64,000 bases of DNA from Thermincola carboxydiphila (GCA_016841725.1 JAENYP010000003.1:124001-188000); one strand, 5' to 3'; numbered from the stretch's first letter, positions 33,164 to 41,654 are shown. Notes: generated by a model not told the origin, from the sequence alone. Numbers and translations are program-made.

Positions 33164-34306
33164 GTGAATCAAATATCTAAAAGAGGCCGGATATTTGCGG
33201 CCATTATAACTTCCTGCATGCTGCTGGCGGGTACTATTATCCCGTCCTTTGCCGGGGAACTGGATAACCTGATTAGTGAGCAAAGACGGAAGCAGCAGGA
33301 AATGACGCAAACTCAGAAACAGATTAATACAGAGAAGAAAAAGGAAAAGGCCGTATTGCAGGAACTGTCTAATCTGGACAAGTCTATTGATCAGGTAGAA
33401 AATGACCTTGATATGCTGCGCACGAAAATTAAAGAGGTCAGTGAACAGGTTGATCAGGTGAGGATGGATTTAGAGGATGCTGAAGAGAGGCTGGGGGAAC
33501 GCACGGCAGTTCTTAATGTGAGGGTTAAGGATATATACATGAATGGACAGGTAAGCTACCTGGAAGTTCTGATAAGCGCCAACAGCTTCTCCGATTTTGT
33601 TACCAGGTTCGAGTTTTTAAGCCGGATAGTCAAACAGGACACCGAACTGGTAAATAACATTCAGGCTGAACGTCGGGATATTTCCAATAAAAAAGCTGAC
33701 CTGGAGATAAAATTAAGTGAAGTCAGGGACCTGGAAACCAAGAAGTCCACCCAGCAGTCAAGCCTGGAATCAATTAAGGACGACCGGGAAGAAAAGCTTG
33801 ACCAAATTAAGTCTACCCAGGAAGCATTAAAAGATGCCCTGGATGAAATGGAGAAAGAATCTAAGGCACTGGATGAGTTGATCAGGCGGAAGTCGGCAAA
33901 CTCAAAGGCCAAGGGTACCGGACAGCTTATCTGGCCCCTGCCGGGATATTCGAGGATAAGTTCGGAGTATGGCTGGAGGATGCATCCCATTCTGAAAACA
34001 CGCAGGTTTCATGACGGAATAGATATACCGGCGCCTTCCGGTACAGGAGTGAAGTCTGCAGACAGCGGGACGGTTATTTATGTCGGCTGGCAGAACGGTT
34101 ACGGAAAGGTAGTTATAGTTGACCATGGGGCAGGAATAACTACCATGTATGCCCACCTTTCGTCCCAGTTGGTATCTGACGGACAGGAAATCACCAAGGG
34201 TGAAACAATCGGAAAAGTTGGCAGTACCGGGTGGAGTACGGGTCCGCACCTTCACTTTACTGTCAGGAAAGATGGTTCGCCTGTCAGCCCGCACAGCTAT
34301 CTATAA
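33164..34306 (+). CDS. EnvC-like murein hydrolase activator, M23 peptidase
   Basis: 380 residues, GTG start after GAAGGAGGG. N-terminal signal peptide (RGRIFAAIITSCMLLAGTI, cut around 30), a coiled coil from about 33 to 240 rich in E/K/Q heptads, then an M23/LytM domain: GYSRISSEYGWRMHP, FHDGIDIPAPSG with the zinc His-x3-Asp near 283, GWQNGYGKVVIVDHG, MYAHLS, and GPHLHFTVRKDG near 362 with the HxH motif. All four metal residues (H, D, HxH) are visible, so unlike degenerate EnvC it may itself cut peptidoglycan. It follows ftsEX by 19 bp, the usual FtsEX effector arrangement. Confidence 0.93.
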   Translation: MNQISKRGRIFAAIITSCMLLAGTIIPSFAGELDNLISEQRRKQQEMTQTQKQINTEKKKEKAVLQELSNLDKSIDQVENDLDMLRTKIKEVSEQVDQVRMDLEDAEERLGERTAVLNVRVKDIYMNGQVSYLEVLISANSFSDFVTRFEFLSRIVKQDTELVNNIQAERRDISNKKADLEIKLSEVRDLETKKSTQQSSLESIKDDREEKLDQIKSTQEALKDALDEMEKESKALDELIRRKSANSKAKGTGQLIWPLPGYSRISSEYGWRMHPILKTRRFHDGIDIPAPSGTGVKSADSGTVIYVGWQNGYGKVVIVDHGAGITTMYAHLSSQLVSDGQEITKGETIGKVGSTGWSTGPHLHFTVRKDGSPVSPHSYL

Positions 34307-34420
34307 TGCAGCCACCAATTCTGAAAAAATCTCAGCTGTTGTTTTTTTTCTAATATTATTGTAGTATAGTACATATATTTAAGTGTGTATAAAATGTATT
34401 TGGGTAGGTAGGTGGTATTG

Positions 34421-35584
34421 TTGTCAGAACGGCGCAGGGTACTGGTTGGTGTTGTAGGGGTATTGCTTGTTCTTGTTGTTCTCTCAGGCGGATTCGTGAC
34501 CGGTGCCTTGATAACAGATTACGATAACCTGGGCACACTAACCCGGGTTATTTCTTTGGTACAAAAGCATTACCTGGAAACGGCAGAATCTGCGGATATG
34601 GTTGACGGGGCTATTAAAGGGGTTGTTGATTCACTGGGTGACCCATACTCGGTTTACATGCCGCCAAAAATGTACAAGGAACTGACCGACCAGGTGAGGG
34701 GAAGTTTTGGCGGAATCGGCATTCTGGTAAGCCAGCAGGCGGAACATATCGTAGTAGTGAAGCCGATTAAGGATACTCCTGCTTATACGGAGGGTATCAA
34801 GGCCGGGGATGTCATATTCAAGATTGACGGGAAAGATACCAAGGATATGGATATGGATTCGGCTGTTAACATGATGAGGGGTCCGGTGGGCACAGAGGTT
34901 AAGGTGACTGTATTCCGGAAGTCGGATAACAAGATGCATGATTTTACAATTGCACGGGAAATTATCAGAGTTCCCACTGTTGAAGGAGAGATTCTCCCAG
35001 AGACGGATATCGCCTATGTCAGCATAATGCAATTTACCTTGAATACTGCGGCTGAGCTTCAGAAAACTCTGGCTGACCTGGGGGTTTCCATAGAAAATCA
35101 GGATAACGAAAAGGTAAAAGGGATAATCCTGGATATGAGAGGAAACCCTGGCGGTGAATTGGAGGCTGCAGTTAATGTTGCCGATATGTTTGTCCCTGAA
35201 GGACCAATAGTTTTCATTACTTACCGGTCCGCTGACGAAGAAATGTATAAGGCAGACAGCCGGTATCTCAATTTGCCCCTTGTCGTCCTGGTTGATGGGA
35301 ACAGCGCCAGCGCTTCCGAAATAGTGGCCGGCGCCATTAAAGATACCCAGGCCGGTACTCTGGTTGGAACCAAGACATTTGGCAAGGGTGTTGTCCAGTC
35401 ACTTTATGAACTGCAGAATGACGCAGGTCTTAAACTGACCACCGGTAAGTATCTCACACCCAAAAGAAATGATATTAATAAAAAGGGTATTGAACCAAAT
35501 GTGAAAATTGAACTGGCTGAAGATGCTGAAACAGATGTCCAGCTTGAAAAGGCAATTGAAACTCTTGAGCAGAAGATAAAGTAG
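34421..35584 (+). CDS. ctpA: carboxy-terminal processing protease CtpA (S41)
   Basis: About 387 residues; TTG 34421 is 6-7 nt after GGTAGGTGG, better placed than GTG 34412, which lies in the RBS. N-terminal membrane anchor (VLVGVVGVLLVLVVLSGGFV), then a PDZ domain near 95-180 (GGIGILVSQQ, AGDVIFKIDGKD), and the S41 core with IILDMRGNPGGELEAAV, the nucleophile Ser in DGNSASASEIVAGA near 295 and the Lys base in GTKTFGKGVVQ near 325. A periplasm-facing protease that often trims envelope proteins and spore-signalling factors. Ends before a terminator. Confidence 0.95.
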   Translation: MSERRRVLVGVVGVLLVLVVLSGGFVTGALITDYDNLGTLTRVISLVQKHYLETAESADMVDGAIKGVVDSLGDPYSVYMPPKMYKELTDQVRGSFGGIGILVSQQAEHIVVVKPIKDTPAYTEGIKAGDVIFKIDGKDTKDMDMDSAVNMMRGPVGTEVKVTVFRKSDNKMHDFTIAREIIRVPTVEGEILPETDIAYVSIMQFTLNTAAELQKTLADLGVSIENQDNEKVKGIILDMRGNPGGELEAAVNVADMFVPEGPIVFITYRSADEEMYKADSRYLNLPLVVLVDGNSASASEIVAGAIKDTQAGTLVGTKTFGKGVVQSLYELQNDAGLKLTTGKYLTPKRNDINKKGIEPNVKIELAEDAETDVQLEKAIETLEQKIK

Positions 35585-35592
35585 ACTTAAAG

Positions 35593-35619
35593 GCCACGAT
35601 GGAGACTTCGTGGCTTTTT
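35593..35619 (+). terminator. intrinsic terminator after ctpA
   Basis: GCCACGA (35593-35599) pairs with TCGTGGC (35608-35614), then TTTTT. Confidence 0.85.
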
Positions 35620-35657
35620 GATTAAGATTGCCGCAAATTCAGGTAAGGGGCAGATTT

Positions 35658-36896
35658 ATGAGCGAAATAATTTATTTTGCCAAACTGATAGCCGGAGAAT
35701 TAACTGCGGTACTGCAGAACCTTCTTTTTTGGGTGGTTCTGTTCCTGGTGGCTTTTCAATACCGCAGGATTGCCAAAGCCAGGGAGAGCCTTTTTGGCAT
35801 TAGGGGCAATACCGTACTCCGGGACACGCTAACTGCTACGTGGTATGGTTTCATAGGCGGAATCCTGGGAAGCATCCTTCTGGTTTTGACAGGAATTAAC
35901 CTGACAGGACTTGCTATAAACTATATCTGGCCTCTGGCCTTGTTCCTGATGCTGATAAATCCCCGGTTCCTCTGTTTTTCATATGCCGGGGGCATAGTTG
36001 CCTTAAGCAACCTCCTGCTTGGAGTCCCAGCGGTTGATGTGCCTCAGTTGATGGGGTTGGTGGCTATCCTGCACCTGGTAGAAAGTCTGCTCATATATTT
36101 CAGCGGTCATGCAGGCGCTTCTCCCATGTATATGAAAAAGCCGTCCGGGCGATTAGTTGGAGGGTTCACCCTGCAGAAATTCTGGCCCCTTCCGATTGTG
36201 GCGGTTGCCTTTTTGCCTGAGGCATCAGGACTTACCTTACTGCCGCAAATGCCTGACTGGTGGCCTCTGATACAGTCTGGAAACGGTTTTATTCTGGGCA
36301 TGTCGGGAGTGCTCTTTCCTTTTGTGGCCGGACTGGGATATGGCGACCTGGCCCTGGCCCATACTCCTGTTGAGAAGAGCAAGCTGTCGGCGCGCAACCT
36401 GGGGATATACAGCTTTGTTTTACTGGGTCTGGCCCTATTAGCATCACGTTTTCAGGTCTTTGAGTACCTGGCTGCTGTTTTTGCTCCCCTTGGGCACGAG
36501 ATAGTGATCTATGTTGGGCAGCACATTGAGTTTAAGGGCAAACCTGTTTTTATACCTCCCCTGAGGGGGGTCCGTGTGCTGGAGGCCGTGCCCAACACGG
36601 CAGTACAGGCAGCAGGTATTCGCTCAGGAGATATTATCTATACGATAAACGGACAGCCGGTTAACAGTAAGCGGGATATTGAGGCTGTGCTGGGCAGCGG
36701 GACGCGCCTGCTGGAAATAGAATACATTACCCACAGCAAAAAGAAGTGGCAGAGAGTCATCCTGGAACTGAAACGGCACCAACCCACGGGTATAATTACT
36801 GTCCCGGAAGGTGATGAATACACATATACTGAGTTTGCCAGCCAGAGTATTATTTCCCGTATTGTAGAAAAATTCCTGAAAACTAAAAAAAGATGA
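35658..36896 (+). CDS. multi-pass membrane protein with C-terminal PDZ domain
   Basis: About 412 residues from ATG 35658, 7 nt after AGGGG. Around seven or eight membrane helices in residues 10-285 (for example NLLFWVVLFLVAFQYRRI, FIGGILGSILLVLTGINL, YIWPLALFLMLINPRFL), then a PDZ-like domain at about 300-375 (GVRVLEAVPNTAVQAAGIRSGDIIYTI, with a VNSKRDIEAVLGSG peptide groove). The membrane-plus-PDZ layout is common just after ctp-type protease genes in Clostridia. Could help CtpA recognise substrates. Helix-rich loop contains LPQMPDWWPLIQSG. No catalytic residues found. Confidence 0.85.
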   Translation: MSEIIYFAKLIAGELTAVLQNLLFWVVLFLVAFQYRRIAKARESLFGIRGNTVLRDTLTATWYGFIGGILGSILLVLTGINLTGLAINYIWPLALFLMLINPRFLCFSYAGGIVALSNLLLGVPAVDVPQLMGLVAILHLVESLLIYFSGHAGASPMYMKKPSGRLVGGFTLQKFWPLPIVAVAFLPEASGLTLLPQMPDWWPLIQSGNGFILGMSGVLFPFVAGLGYGDLALAHTPVEKSKLSARNLGIYSFVLLGLALLASRFQVFEYLAAVFAPLGHEIVIYVGQHIEFKGKPVFIPPLRGVRVLEAVPNTAVQAAGIRSGDIIYTINGQPVNSKRDIEAVLGSGTRLLEIEYITHSKKKWQRVILELKRHQPTGIITVPEGDEYTYTEFASQSIISRIVEKFLKTKKR

Positions 36897-37021
36897 AACT
36901 GTAATGTTATAGAATGTTAACCTTTTTGCCACATTTTGTTCACATTTAGTCTATATAATGTTAGTCAGGGGTTTTGTAAAATGCTTTTAAGAAATGTCCC
37001 CGAAAAAATCAATGGGAGACG

Positions 37022-37210
37022 ATGCCGGTGAAATGTCCTAGATGCCAAAGTGACAGGTGGATTGGTGTGCTTCATACTATCCACAGAAAAGACTGTACTT
37101 TGGAAACGTATTTCTGTAAAAATTGTTATATAGAATTCGTGCTGCGTAATGGCAGGATTTCAGGGGTATACAGGGTTTTGGCCAATGGAAGACTACTGCA
37201 GATAAGTTAA
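37022..37210 (+). CDS. small zinc-ribbon protein, unknown
   Basis: 62 residues. Two CxxC pairs, CPRCQSDRW at 5-13 and CKNCYIEFVL at 32-41, spaced like a rubredoxin-type ribbon. Basic C-terminal tail GRISGVYRVLANGRLL. ATG 37022 has GGGAGACG upstream. Function unknown; perhaps a nucleic-acid or protein adaptor. A short hairpin follows at 37241. Confidence 0.7.
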   Translation: MPVKCPRCQSDRWIGVLHTIHRKDCTLETYFCKNCYIEFVLRNGRISGVYRVLANGRLLQIS

Positions 37211-37240
37211 ACCAAACAACCAGTCTTTTCCGTCATGTTT

Positions 37241-37266
37241 AACCCCGTCACTTTGGTGGCGGGGTT
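37241..37266 (+). terminator. hairpin after the small zinc ribbon gene
   Basis: AACCCCG (37241-37247) with CGGGGTT (37260-37266), extended by CAC/GTG; no T run follows, so it may be weak or factor-dependent. Confidence 0.5.
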
Positions 37267-37317
37267 AAGTGTAACTTAATAATTAAGCAGATTAACCAAA
37301 ATGTTGAGGTGGTTTGG

Positions 37318-37911
37318 ATGCCGCAAAAGGAAGTGCTTGACAGTTGCAGTTCTATAGCAGACCTGGCTGTCCTGGCCTGTGAGTGCCGCAGCTGTGGGCT
37401 GCGGGAAGGTTGCCGGGGTGTTGTATTCGGGAAGGGCAGCCCGAAAGCAAAGCTGATGTTTATCGGAGAAGGCCCGGGCGCTGAGGAGGACCGGCAGGGC
37501 CTGCCTTTTGTAGGCGCTGCCGGGCAGCTTCTGGATAAGATAATTGATGCAGCCGGGTTTACTATGGATGAAGTTTATATTGCCAATATAGTGAAGTGCA
37601 GACCACCCGGCAACAGAAACCCTTCCCCTGAGGAAGCCGCTGCCTGCAGGCCATGGCTGTTAAAGCAGATAGAGCTGCTTAATCCGGCCATAATTGTCCT
37701 CCTGGGGTCAGTGGCCCTGCAGAATATGATTAACCCACAGGCACGGATAACCCGGGAGCGCGGCAAATGGATATTAAAGCAGGGCATTTACTGTATGGCC
37801 ACTTATCACCCGGCCGCACTGCTCCGTGATGCCAATAAAAAGAGGCCTGTCTGGGAAGACATTAAACAGGTCAGGGACCGCTACCGCCAATTTTTTGGCC
37901 CGCAAAGCTGA
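37318..37911 (+). CDS. uracil-DNA glycosylase, family 4
   Basis: 197 residues from ATG 37318 behind GAGGTGG. Motif A GEGPGAEEDRQGLPFVG (catalytic region, water-activating Glu/Asp), AANIVKCRPPGNRNP near 95 and motif B AT[YH]HPAALLRD near 165. Cysteines at CECRSCGLREGC and the later CRPW and CMATYHP pattern give the four Fe-S ligands of family 4 and 5 enzymes. Removes uracil from DNA, the first step of base-excision repair; Fe-S family-4 enzymes are typical of anaerobes and thermophiles. Stands alone before cdaS on the other strand. Confidence 0.92.
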   Translation: MPQKEVLDSCSSIADLAVLACECRSCGLREGCRGVVFGKGSPKAKLMFIGEGPGAEEDRQGLPFVGAAGQLLDKIIDAAGFTMDEVYIANIVKCRPPGNRNPSPEEAAACRPWLLKQIELLNPAIIVLLGSVALQNMINPQARITRERGKWILKQGIYCMATYHPAALLRDANKKRPVWEDIKQVRDRYRQFFGPQS

Positions 37912-37937
37912 ATTGCGGCAGATTCCTGGAAACAAGC

Positions 37938-38627
37938 TTATATCAAAAATGGGGATGCCGGGGTTCTTCCCTGGGTAGCCCCGTGGATGTCAGCCCAAAG
38001 GTTCGCGGTTTTCTGCAGGCGGTAGAGATGGCTTCCCAGAGCCAGGGAGATTCTCTGGGTTTCTTCAGAAACCACAATAATCAGGGCATCTGTAAGTTCG
38101 GTCAGTCCTAGTGCAGACCTGTGCCGCATGCCCATTGGCTGACCGTGTTCGAATAAGGTCTTCTGGGAAAGCGGGAGCACACATCCTGCCGCGGCAATCC
38201 GGTTTTCCCTGATTATTACAGCCCCGTCGTGAAGCGGGTTTCCCGGGTAAAGGATGCTTTCAATTAATGGGGCCGTAATAAGTGCATCAATAGGTGTACC
38301 GGTACGTATATAAGGAGACAGGTCATTGCTCCGCTCGATTACCAAAAGGGCGCCGTATTTCCGCTTAACAAGCCTGTTAAGCGCTTCCACAACTCCCTCA
38401 AAGTGCCCCAGGCTCGGAAGGAGACAGTTCTCCAACTGATAAGTAAGAAGCAGACTTTCTACCTCATCAGTAGTTTCCCTGAGGTCAGTAAACGTGCGGA
38501 AAATTTCTTCACATGATGCCTTTTTGTCCAGCAGCTTTTCAGTGGCTATTGCGGCTTCAACAATTTCAGACAGGTGGGCATTTATTTTTTCTTTGGCTTC
38601 TTTGCTGACAGATCCCGGAATATTCAT
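37938..38627 (-). CDS. diadenylate cyclase, CdaS-like
   Basis: 229 residues. The N-terminal two helices (residues 8-65) precede a DAC (DisA_N) domain: LVIERSNDLS near 94, PGNPLHDGAVIIR with the DGA motif at 134-136, AAAGCVLPLS, and RHRSALGL at 168-175, all residues needed for ATP binding and cyclisation. Makes c-di-AMP from two ATP. Absence of DisA's DNA-binding part and of CdaA's membrane helices, plus the short helical N-terminus, fits sporulation-type CdaS, whose N-terminus inhibits activity. Convergent with the uracil-DNA glycosylase gene; its start faces the M-box promoter region. Confidence 0.88.
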   Translation of the reverse strand: MNIPGSVSKEAKEKINAHLSEIVEAAIATEKLLDKKASCEEIFRTFTDLRETTDEVESLLLTYQLENCLLPSLGHFEGVVEALNRLVKRKYGALLVIERSNDLSPYIRTGTPIDALITAPLIESILYPGNPLHDGAVIIRENRIAAAGCVLPLSQKTLFEHGQPMGMRHRSALGLTELTDALIIVVSEETQRISLALGSHLYRLQKTANLWADIHGATQGRTPASPFLI

Positions 38628-38690
38628 TGCGTGCTCCTCCGTGAATGTATTTTACCACAGTATTGTTTACATATCTGAAATTATAATTCG

Positions 38691-38719
38691 TTGACATTTT
38701 GCAGCTATTGACATATACT
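38691..38719 (+). promoter_or_regulatory. consensus promoter of the M-box unit
   Basis: TTGACA (38691-38696), 17 bases, TATACT (38714-38719). Transcription would begin near 38726, just ahead of the riboswitch. Confidence 0.85.
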
Positions 38720-38747
38720 GAAAACGTAAGTTGATAATCAGCATCAA

Positions 38748-38905
38748 GCTTCGTTAGGTGAGGCTTCTGCACAGATCATACGCCACTGCCCGGAAATGTC
38801 GAGAGACGCCAATGGGTTAACAGGTACTGCCGGATTAAGGTTTTACCTAATGTGGCTGAACCCTCGGTTCTAGCTGTGTATGTGCCAAAGCTCGTACGAG
38901 GGAGA
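38748..38905 (+). promoter_or_regulatory. M-box (ykoK) magnesium riboswitch aptamer
   Basis: The conserved blocks of the M-box are present in order: TCGTTAGGTGAGGCT (38751 onward), TACGCCACTGCCCGGAAATG, GAGACGCCAATGGGTTAACAG, TAAGGTTTTACCTAAT, GGTTCTAGCTGTGTATG and CCAAAGCTCGTACGAGGG, which closes the P1-like stem. The M-box binds Mg2+ directly and turns expression off when Mg2+ is high. This assignment rests on recalled family sequence, not a model search. Confidence 0.9.
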
Positions 38906-38938
38906 CAGATGTGTTAGTTTTTGTATCTCCTTTAATAC

Positions 38939-38963
38939 ATCTTCCCTCTCGGAAGATTTTTTT
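38939..38963 (+). terminator. riboswitch-controlled terminator
   Basis: ATCTTCC (38939-38945), loop CTCTC, GGAAGAT (38951-38957), then six T. The 5' arm can instead pair with GAGGGAGACAGATGT (from 38899), giving the antiterminator expected for an M-box expression platform. Confidence 0.85.
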
Positions 38964-38980
38964 CATTTGGGGTGATTTAT

Positions 38981-39085
38981 ATGGATGCTGCGCCTAGTTG
39001 CGGCCCAAAAAACCAATTAAAAACCGGCATCCAAAAATTAATGAAAGAAAATCCTGCCAGGGGGTCTTTATGTCTTTTTAATTGA
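38981..39085 (+). CDS. 34-residue ORF under M-box control
   Basis: ATG 38981 follows GGGGTG by 6 nt and opens directly after the riboswitch terminator. The peptide begins MDAAPSCGPKNQLKTG and ends ARGSLCLFN, with two cysteines, no membrane helix and a basic middle. A strong terminator closes the unit at 39146. No other ORF lies between. It may be a Mg2+-response small protein, a leader peptide, or the stub of a lost transporter gene. Flanked by mgtE and corA, both Mg2+ transporters. Confidence 0.5.
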   Translation: MDAAPSCGPKNQLKTGIQKLMKENPARGSLCLFN

Positions 39086-39145
39086 GACGGGTATTCCTGT
39101 TTATATTCATTTGTATTGATGTGAATATTAGCGGTTGATATTTGG

Positions 39146-39181
39146 ATCCTCCCCGGGTAATTTTTCAGGGGAGGATTTTTA
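39146..39181 (+). terminator. intrinsic terminator closing the M-box unit
   Basis: ATCCTCCCC (39146-39154) pairs with GGGGAGGAT (39168-39176), followed by TTTTATTTT. Confidence 0.85.
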
Positions 39182-39190
39182 TTTTCCGGC

Positions 39191-40549
39191 TTACTGTAAG
39201 TATAGGATAAATGCAGAGGCAGTACCGAAGTAAACACTTAAGGAAAAAATATCATTGAGGGTTGTGATCAGGGGACCTGAAGCTATGGCCGGGTCTATCC
39301 TGAAGTAATAAAGCAGCAGGGGGATTACCGTCCCGGCAAGTGTCCCGATAATCAGGGTCAGGAACAGGGATATCCCAACCACAAAACCAAGAAAGAGATT
39401 CCTCTGCCAGGTATATGCCAATACTGCAATCAACAGCCCACATATGGCTCCAATCGTAATACCTACTCCCAGCTCGCGTGTCACCAGTCTAACCACTGCT
39501 CTGCGGTCAATATCACTGGCTGCGAGTCCACGGACCACCACGGCCAGTGACTGGGTTCCGGTGTTTCCTGTCATTCCGGCAATCATAGGCATAAAAAAGG
39601 CAAGAGAGACAGCTTTTTGCAGGATGTCTTCAAATTTACTAATAATACTTCCTGATATTAACCCGATAAACAGGAGCATAATCAGCCACGGCAGCCTTAG
39701 GAAGGATGCTTTCATTGCCCGGGTATCAAAATCTATTGCCTTGCCTGAAGCAGAGAGTTTGCCGATATCCTCATTGGCCTCCTGTATCAGTACATCAAGT
39801 ACATCGTCAACAGTCACTATTCCCAGGAGCCGGTCCTGCTCATCAGTGACCGGAAGGGCAACAAAGTCGTATTTTTCAAATAAGCGGGCGACTTCTTCCT
39901 GATCGGTATCGGCGGAAACAGAAATAATCCGGCTGAACATAATGTCATCAATCTTATCATTCAGGTCGGCCAGGAGCAGGTCGCGGTATGAGACAACACC
40001 GGTTAACCTGCTGCCTTCATCGAGCACATATAGGTAGTATATATTTTCTGCTATTTCTGCAAAGTCCTTTAGCTTATCAACTGCTTTTCTTACTGTATAA
40101 GTGTTGCGGATCCAGACATAACGGTTTGTCATAATGCCTCCTGCGGTTTCAGGAGGGTATTGCATCAGGTTCTTGACGTTTTTTGACTCCTCAAGACCCA
40201 TGGAAGCGAGGAATTCCTGGCTTTTATTAAGGGAAAGTTCATTAAGCAAATCTGCCAGGTCGTCATTTTCCATCAGGTTCATAACCCTGGATGACACACC
40301 GGTTCCCAGACGGTTAAGGATGTCCAGCTGTAACGGTATTTCCAGTTCCTGGATTAGAATCGCGGTCTCTTTCAGGTCCAGGTAGGAAATAAATTCATTC
40401 CGTAAATTTTCCGGTGTGTTTTGGTAAGCCTCTGCTACATCGTAGGGCTGCAGTTCCTCCAAGATTTCCCGGAAAGCCTGGCGGTTTTTACCGGTGATGC
40501 ACTTGAACAGATTATTCCGGATCCGGGTTTCCGATGTTTCATGCAGCAT
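39191..40549 (-). CDS. mgtE: magnesium transporter MgtE
   Basis: 452 residues. An N-terminal superhelical domain (residues 1-130, with ILEELQPYDVAEAYQNTP) precedes a CBS pair (about 140-260; GGIMTNRYVWI, FVALPVTDEQDRLLGIVTVDDVLDVL) that senses Mg2+. Five C-terminal membrane helices follow, with the channel motif FMPMIAGMTGNTGTQSLAVVVRGL near 325. MgtE lets Mg2+ in through a gated channel. Read leftward from the 115-bp divergent region shared with corA; ends next to the M-box unit without an M-box of its own. Confidence 0.96.
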   Translation of the reverse strand: MLHETSETRIRNNLFKCITGKNRQAFREILEELQPYDVAEAYQNTPENLRNEFISYLDLKETAILIQELEIPLQLDILNRLGTGVSSRVMNLMENDDLADLLNELSLNKSQEFLASMGLEESKNVKNLMQYPPETAGGIMTNRYVWIRNTYTVRKAVDKLKDFAEIAENIYYLYVLDEGSRLTGVVSYRDLLLADLNDKIDDIMFSRIISVSADTDQEEVARLFEKYDFVALPVTDEQDRLLGIVTVDDVLDVLIQEANEDIGKLSASGKAIDFDTRAMKASFLRLPWLIMLLFIGLISGSIISKFEDILQKAVSLAFFMPMIAGMTGNTGTQSLAVVVRGLAASDIDRRAVVRLVTRELGVGITIGAICGLLIAVLAYTWQRNLFLGFVVGISLFLTLIIGTLAGTVIPLLLYYFRIDPAIASGPLITTLNDIFSLSVYFGTASAFILYLQ

Positions 40550-40590
40550 AGTATTATCACCGTTCGCAAGAGTATTTTTGTACTTATACA

Positions 40591-40609
40591 GGTTAGTGTA
40601 CCCCTAACC
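40591..40609. promoter_or_regulatory. inverted repeat in the mgtE-corA divergent region
   Basis: GGTTAG (40591-40596), 7 bases, CTAACC (40604-40609), in the 120-bp region that must hold promoters for both genes; possible operator. Confidence 0.35.
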
Positions 40610-40673
40610 ATTATTATTTTACTACTTTACAGGCATAACCGTTTTTAAGCAGAAACAGAAAGGAGTGAGAGTG

Positions 40674-41621
40674 GTGATCAAGATATACAATTCGGATTTG
40701 TCCGGAAAGTTTTTTGAGACAGATACAATTCAACGGGGATGCTGGGTGAACCTGGTCGACCCCACCGAATCTGAAATACAGCTTGTTTCCGAAAAATTGG
40801 GGATTGAATCTGACTATATCAGGGATCCCCTTGATGAGGAAGAAAAATCAAGGATTGATAAAGAAGACGGGACCCTTTTGATTATTATTGACATACCGGT
40901 CTTCAGCACTGATGAGGAGACCTCCACTTTTGACACCATTCCCCTTGGTATGATAGTTGTGCAAGATAACTACTTTGTTACTGTCTGCCTGAAAGAAAAC
41001 CCTATCATAAATGACTTCGCCAATAACAGGGTTAAGGGCTTCTTTACTTTTAAGAAGACCCGGTTTATCCTGCAACTTCTTTACCGGATAGCTGTTTACT
41101 ACCTGAGATACCTGAAACAGATCGATAGAAAGACCGACCAGATTGAGAGAAGGCTTCACAAGTCAATGAAAAACCAGGAACTCTTTTCACTGCTGAGCCT
41201 GGAAAAGAGTTTGGTGTACTTTACTACTTCGCTGAGGTCAAATGAAGCTGTAATGGAGAAACTGCTTAAATCAAAATGGCTGAAGATGTATCCGGAGGAT
41301 GAGGACATCATGGAGGATGCCATTATCGAAAACAAACAGGCCATCGAAATGGCTCACATTTACAGCAATATTCTCAGTGGCATGATGGATGCCTTTGCTT
41401 CAGTTATTTCGAATAACCTGAACATTGTGATGAAATTTCTTACTTCAATCACGATTGTTCTCTCCATACCGACAATGGTGGCCAGCTTTTTCGGGATGAA
41501 TGTCAGGCTGCCCTTTGGCTTTGACACCGCAAACCCGTATGCTTTTCCGTTGATTATTCTCATTTCCATAGGAGGGTCAGTTTTTGTCACTCTGCTGCTG
41601 GCTAAGCGGAGAATGTTTTGA
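40674..41621 (+). CDS. corA: CorA-type magnesium/divalent metal transporter
   Basis: 315 residues from GTG 40674, 8 nt after AGGAG (GTGs at 40665 and 40671 are alternatives). Large N-terminal cytoplasmic domain, long pore helix about 200-250, then two C-terminal membrane helices (near 255 and 290) with the hallmark GMNV in FFGMNVRLPFG near 285. A pentameric Mg2+ (or Co2+) channel. Divergent from mgtE. A TGA ends it before a hairpin and terminator at 41626 and 41732. Confidence 0.95.
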   Translation: MIKIYNSDLSGKFFETDTIQRGCWVNLVDPTESEIQLVSEKLGIESDYIRDPLDEEEKSRIDKEDGTLLIIIDIPVFSTDEETSTFDTIPLGMIVVQDNYFVTVCLKENPIINDFANNRVKGFFTFKKTRFILQLLYRIAVYYLRYLKQIDRKTDQIERRLHKSMKNQELFSLLSLEKSLVYFTTSLRSNEAVMEKLLKSKWLKMYPEDEDIMEDAIIENKQAIEMAHIYSNILSGMMDAFASVISNNLNIVMKFLTSITIVLSIPTMVASFFGMNVRLPFGFDTANPYAFPLIILISIGGSVFVTLLLAKRRMF

Positions 41622-41625
41622 ACAC

Positions 41626-41654
41626 ACAGATTATAAAGCATGCGCAAATAATCT
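41626..41654 (+). repeat. inverted repeat after corA
   Basis: CAGATTAT and ATAATCTG pair perfectly across about 13 bases just past the corA stop, followed by TTT; could be a terminator. Confidence 0.5.

Noticed and set aside
38977-39237. 86-residue minus-strand ORF antisense to the M-box ORF
   Set aside because: Runs into the end of mgtE and has no ribosome-binding site; the plus-strand signals are far stronger.
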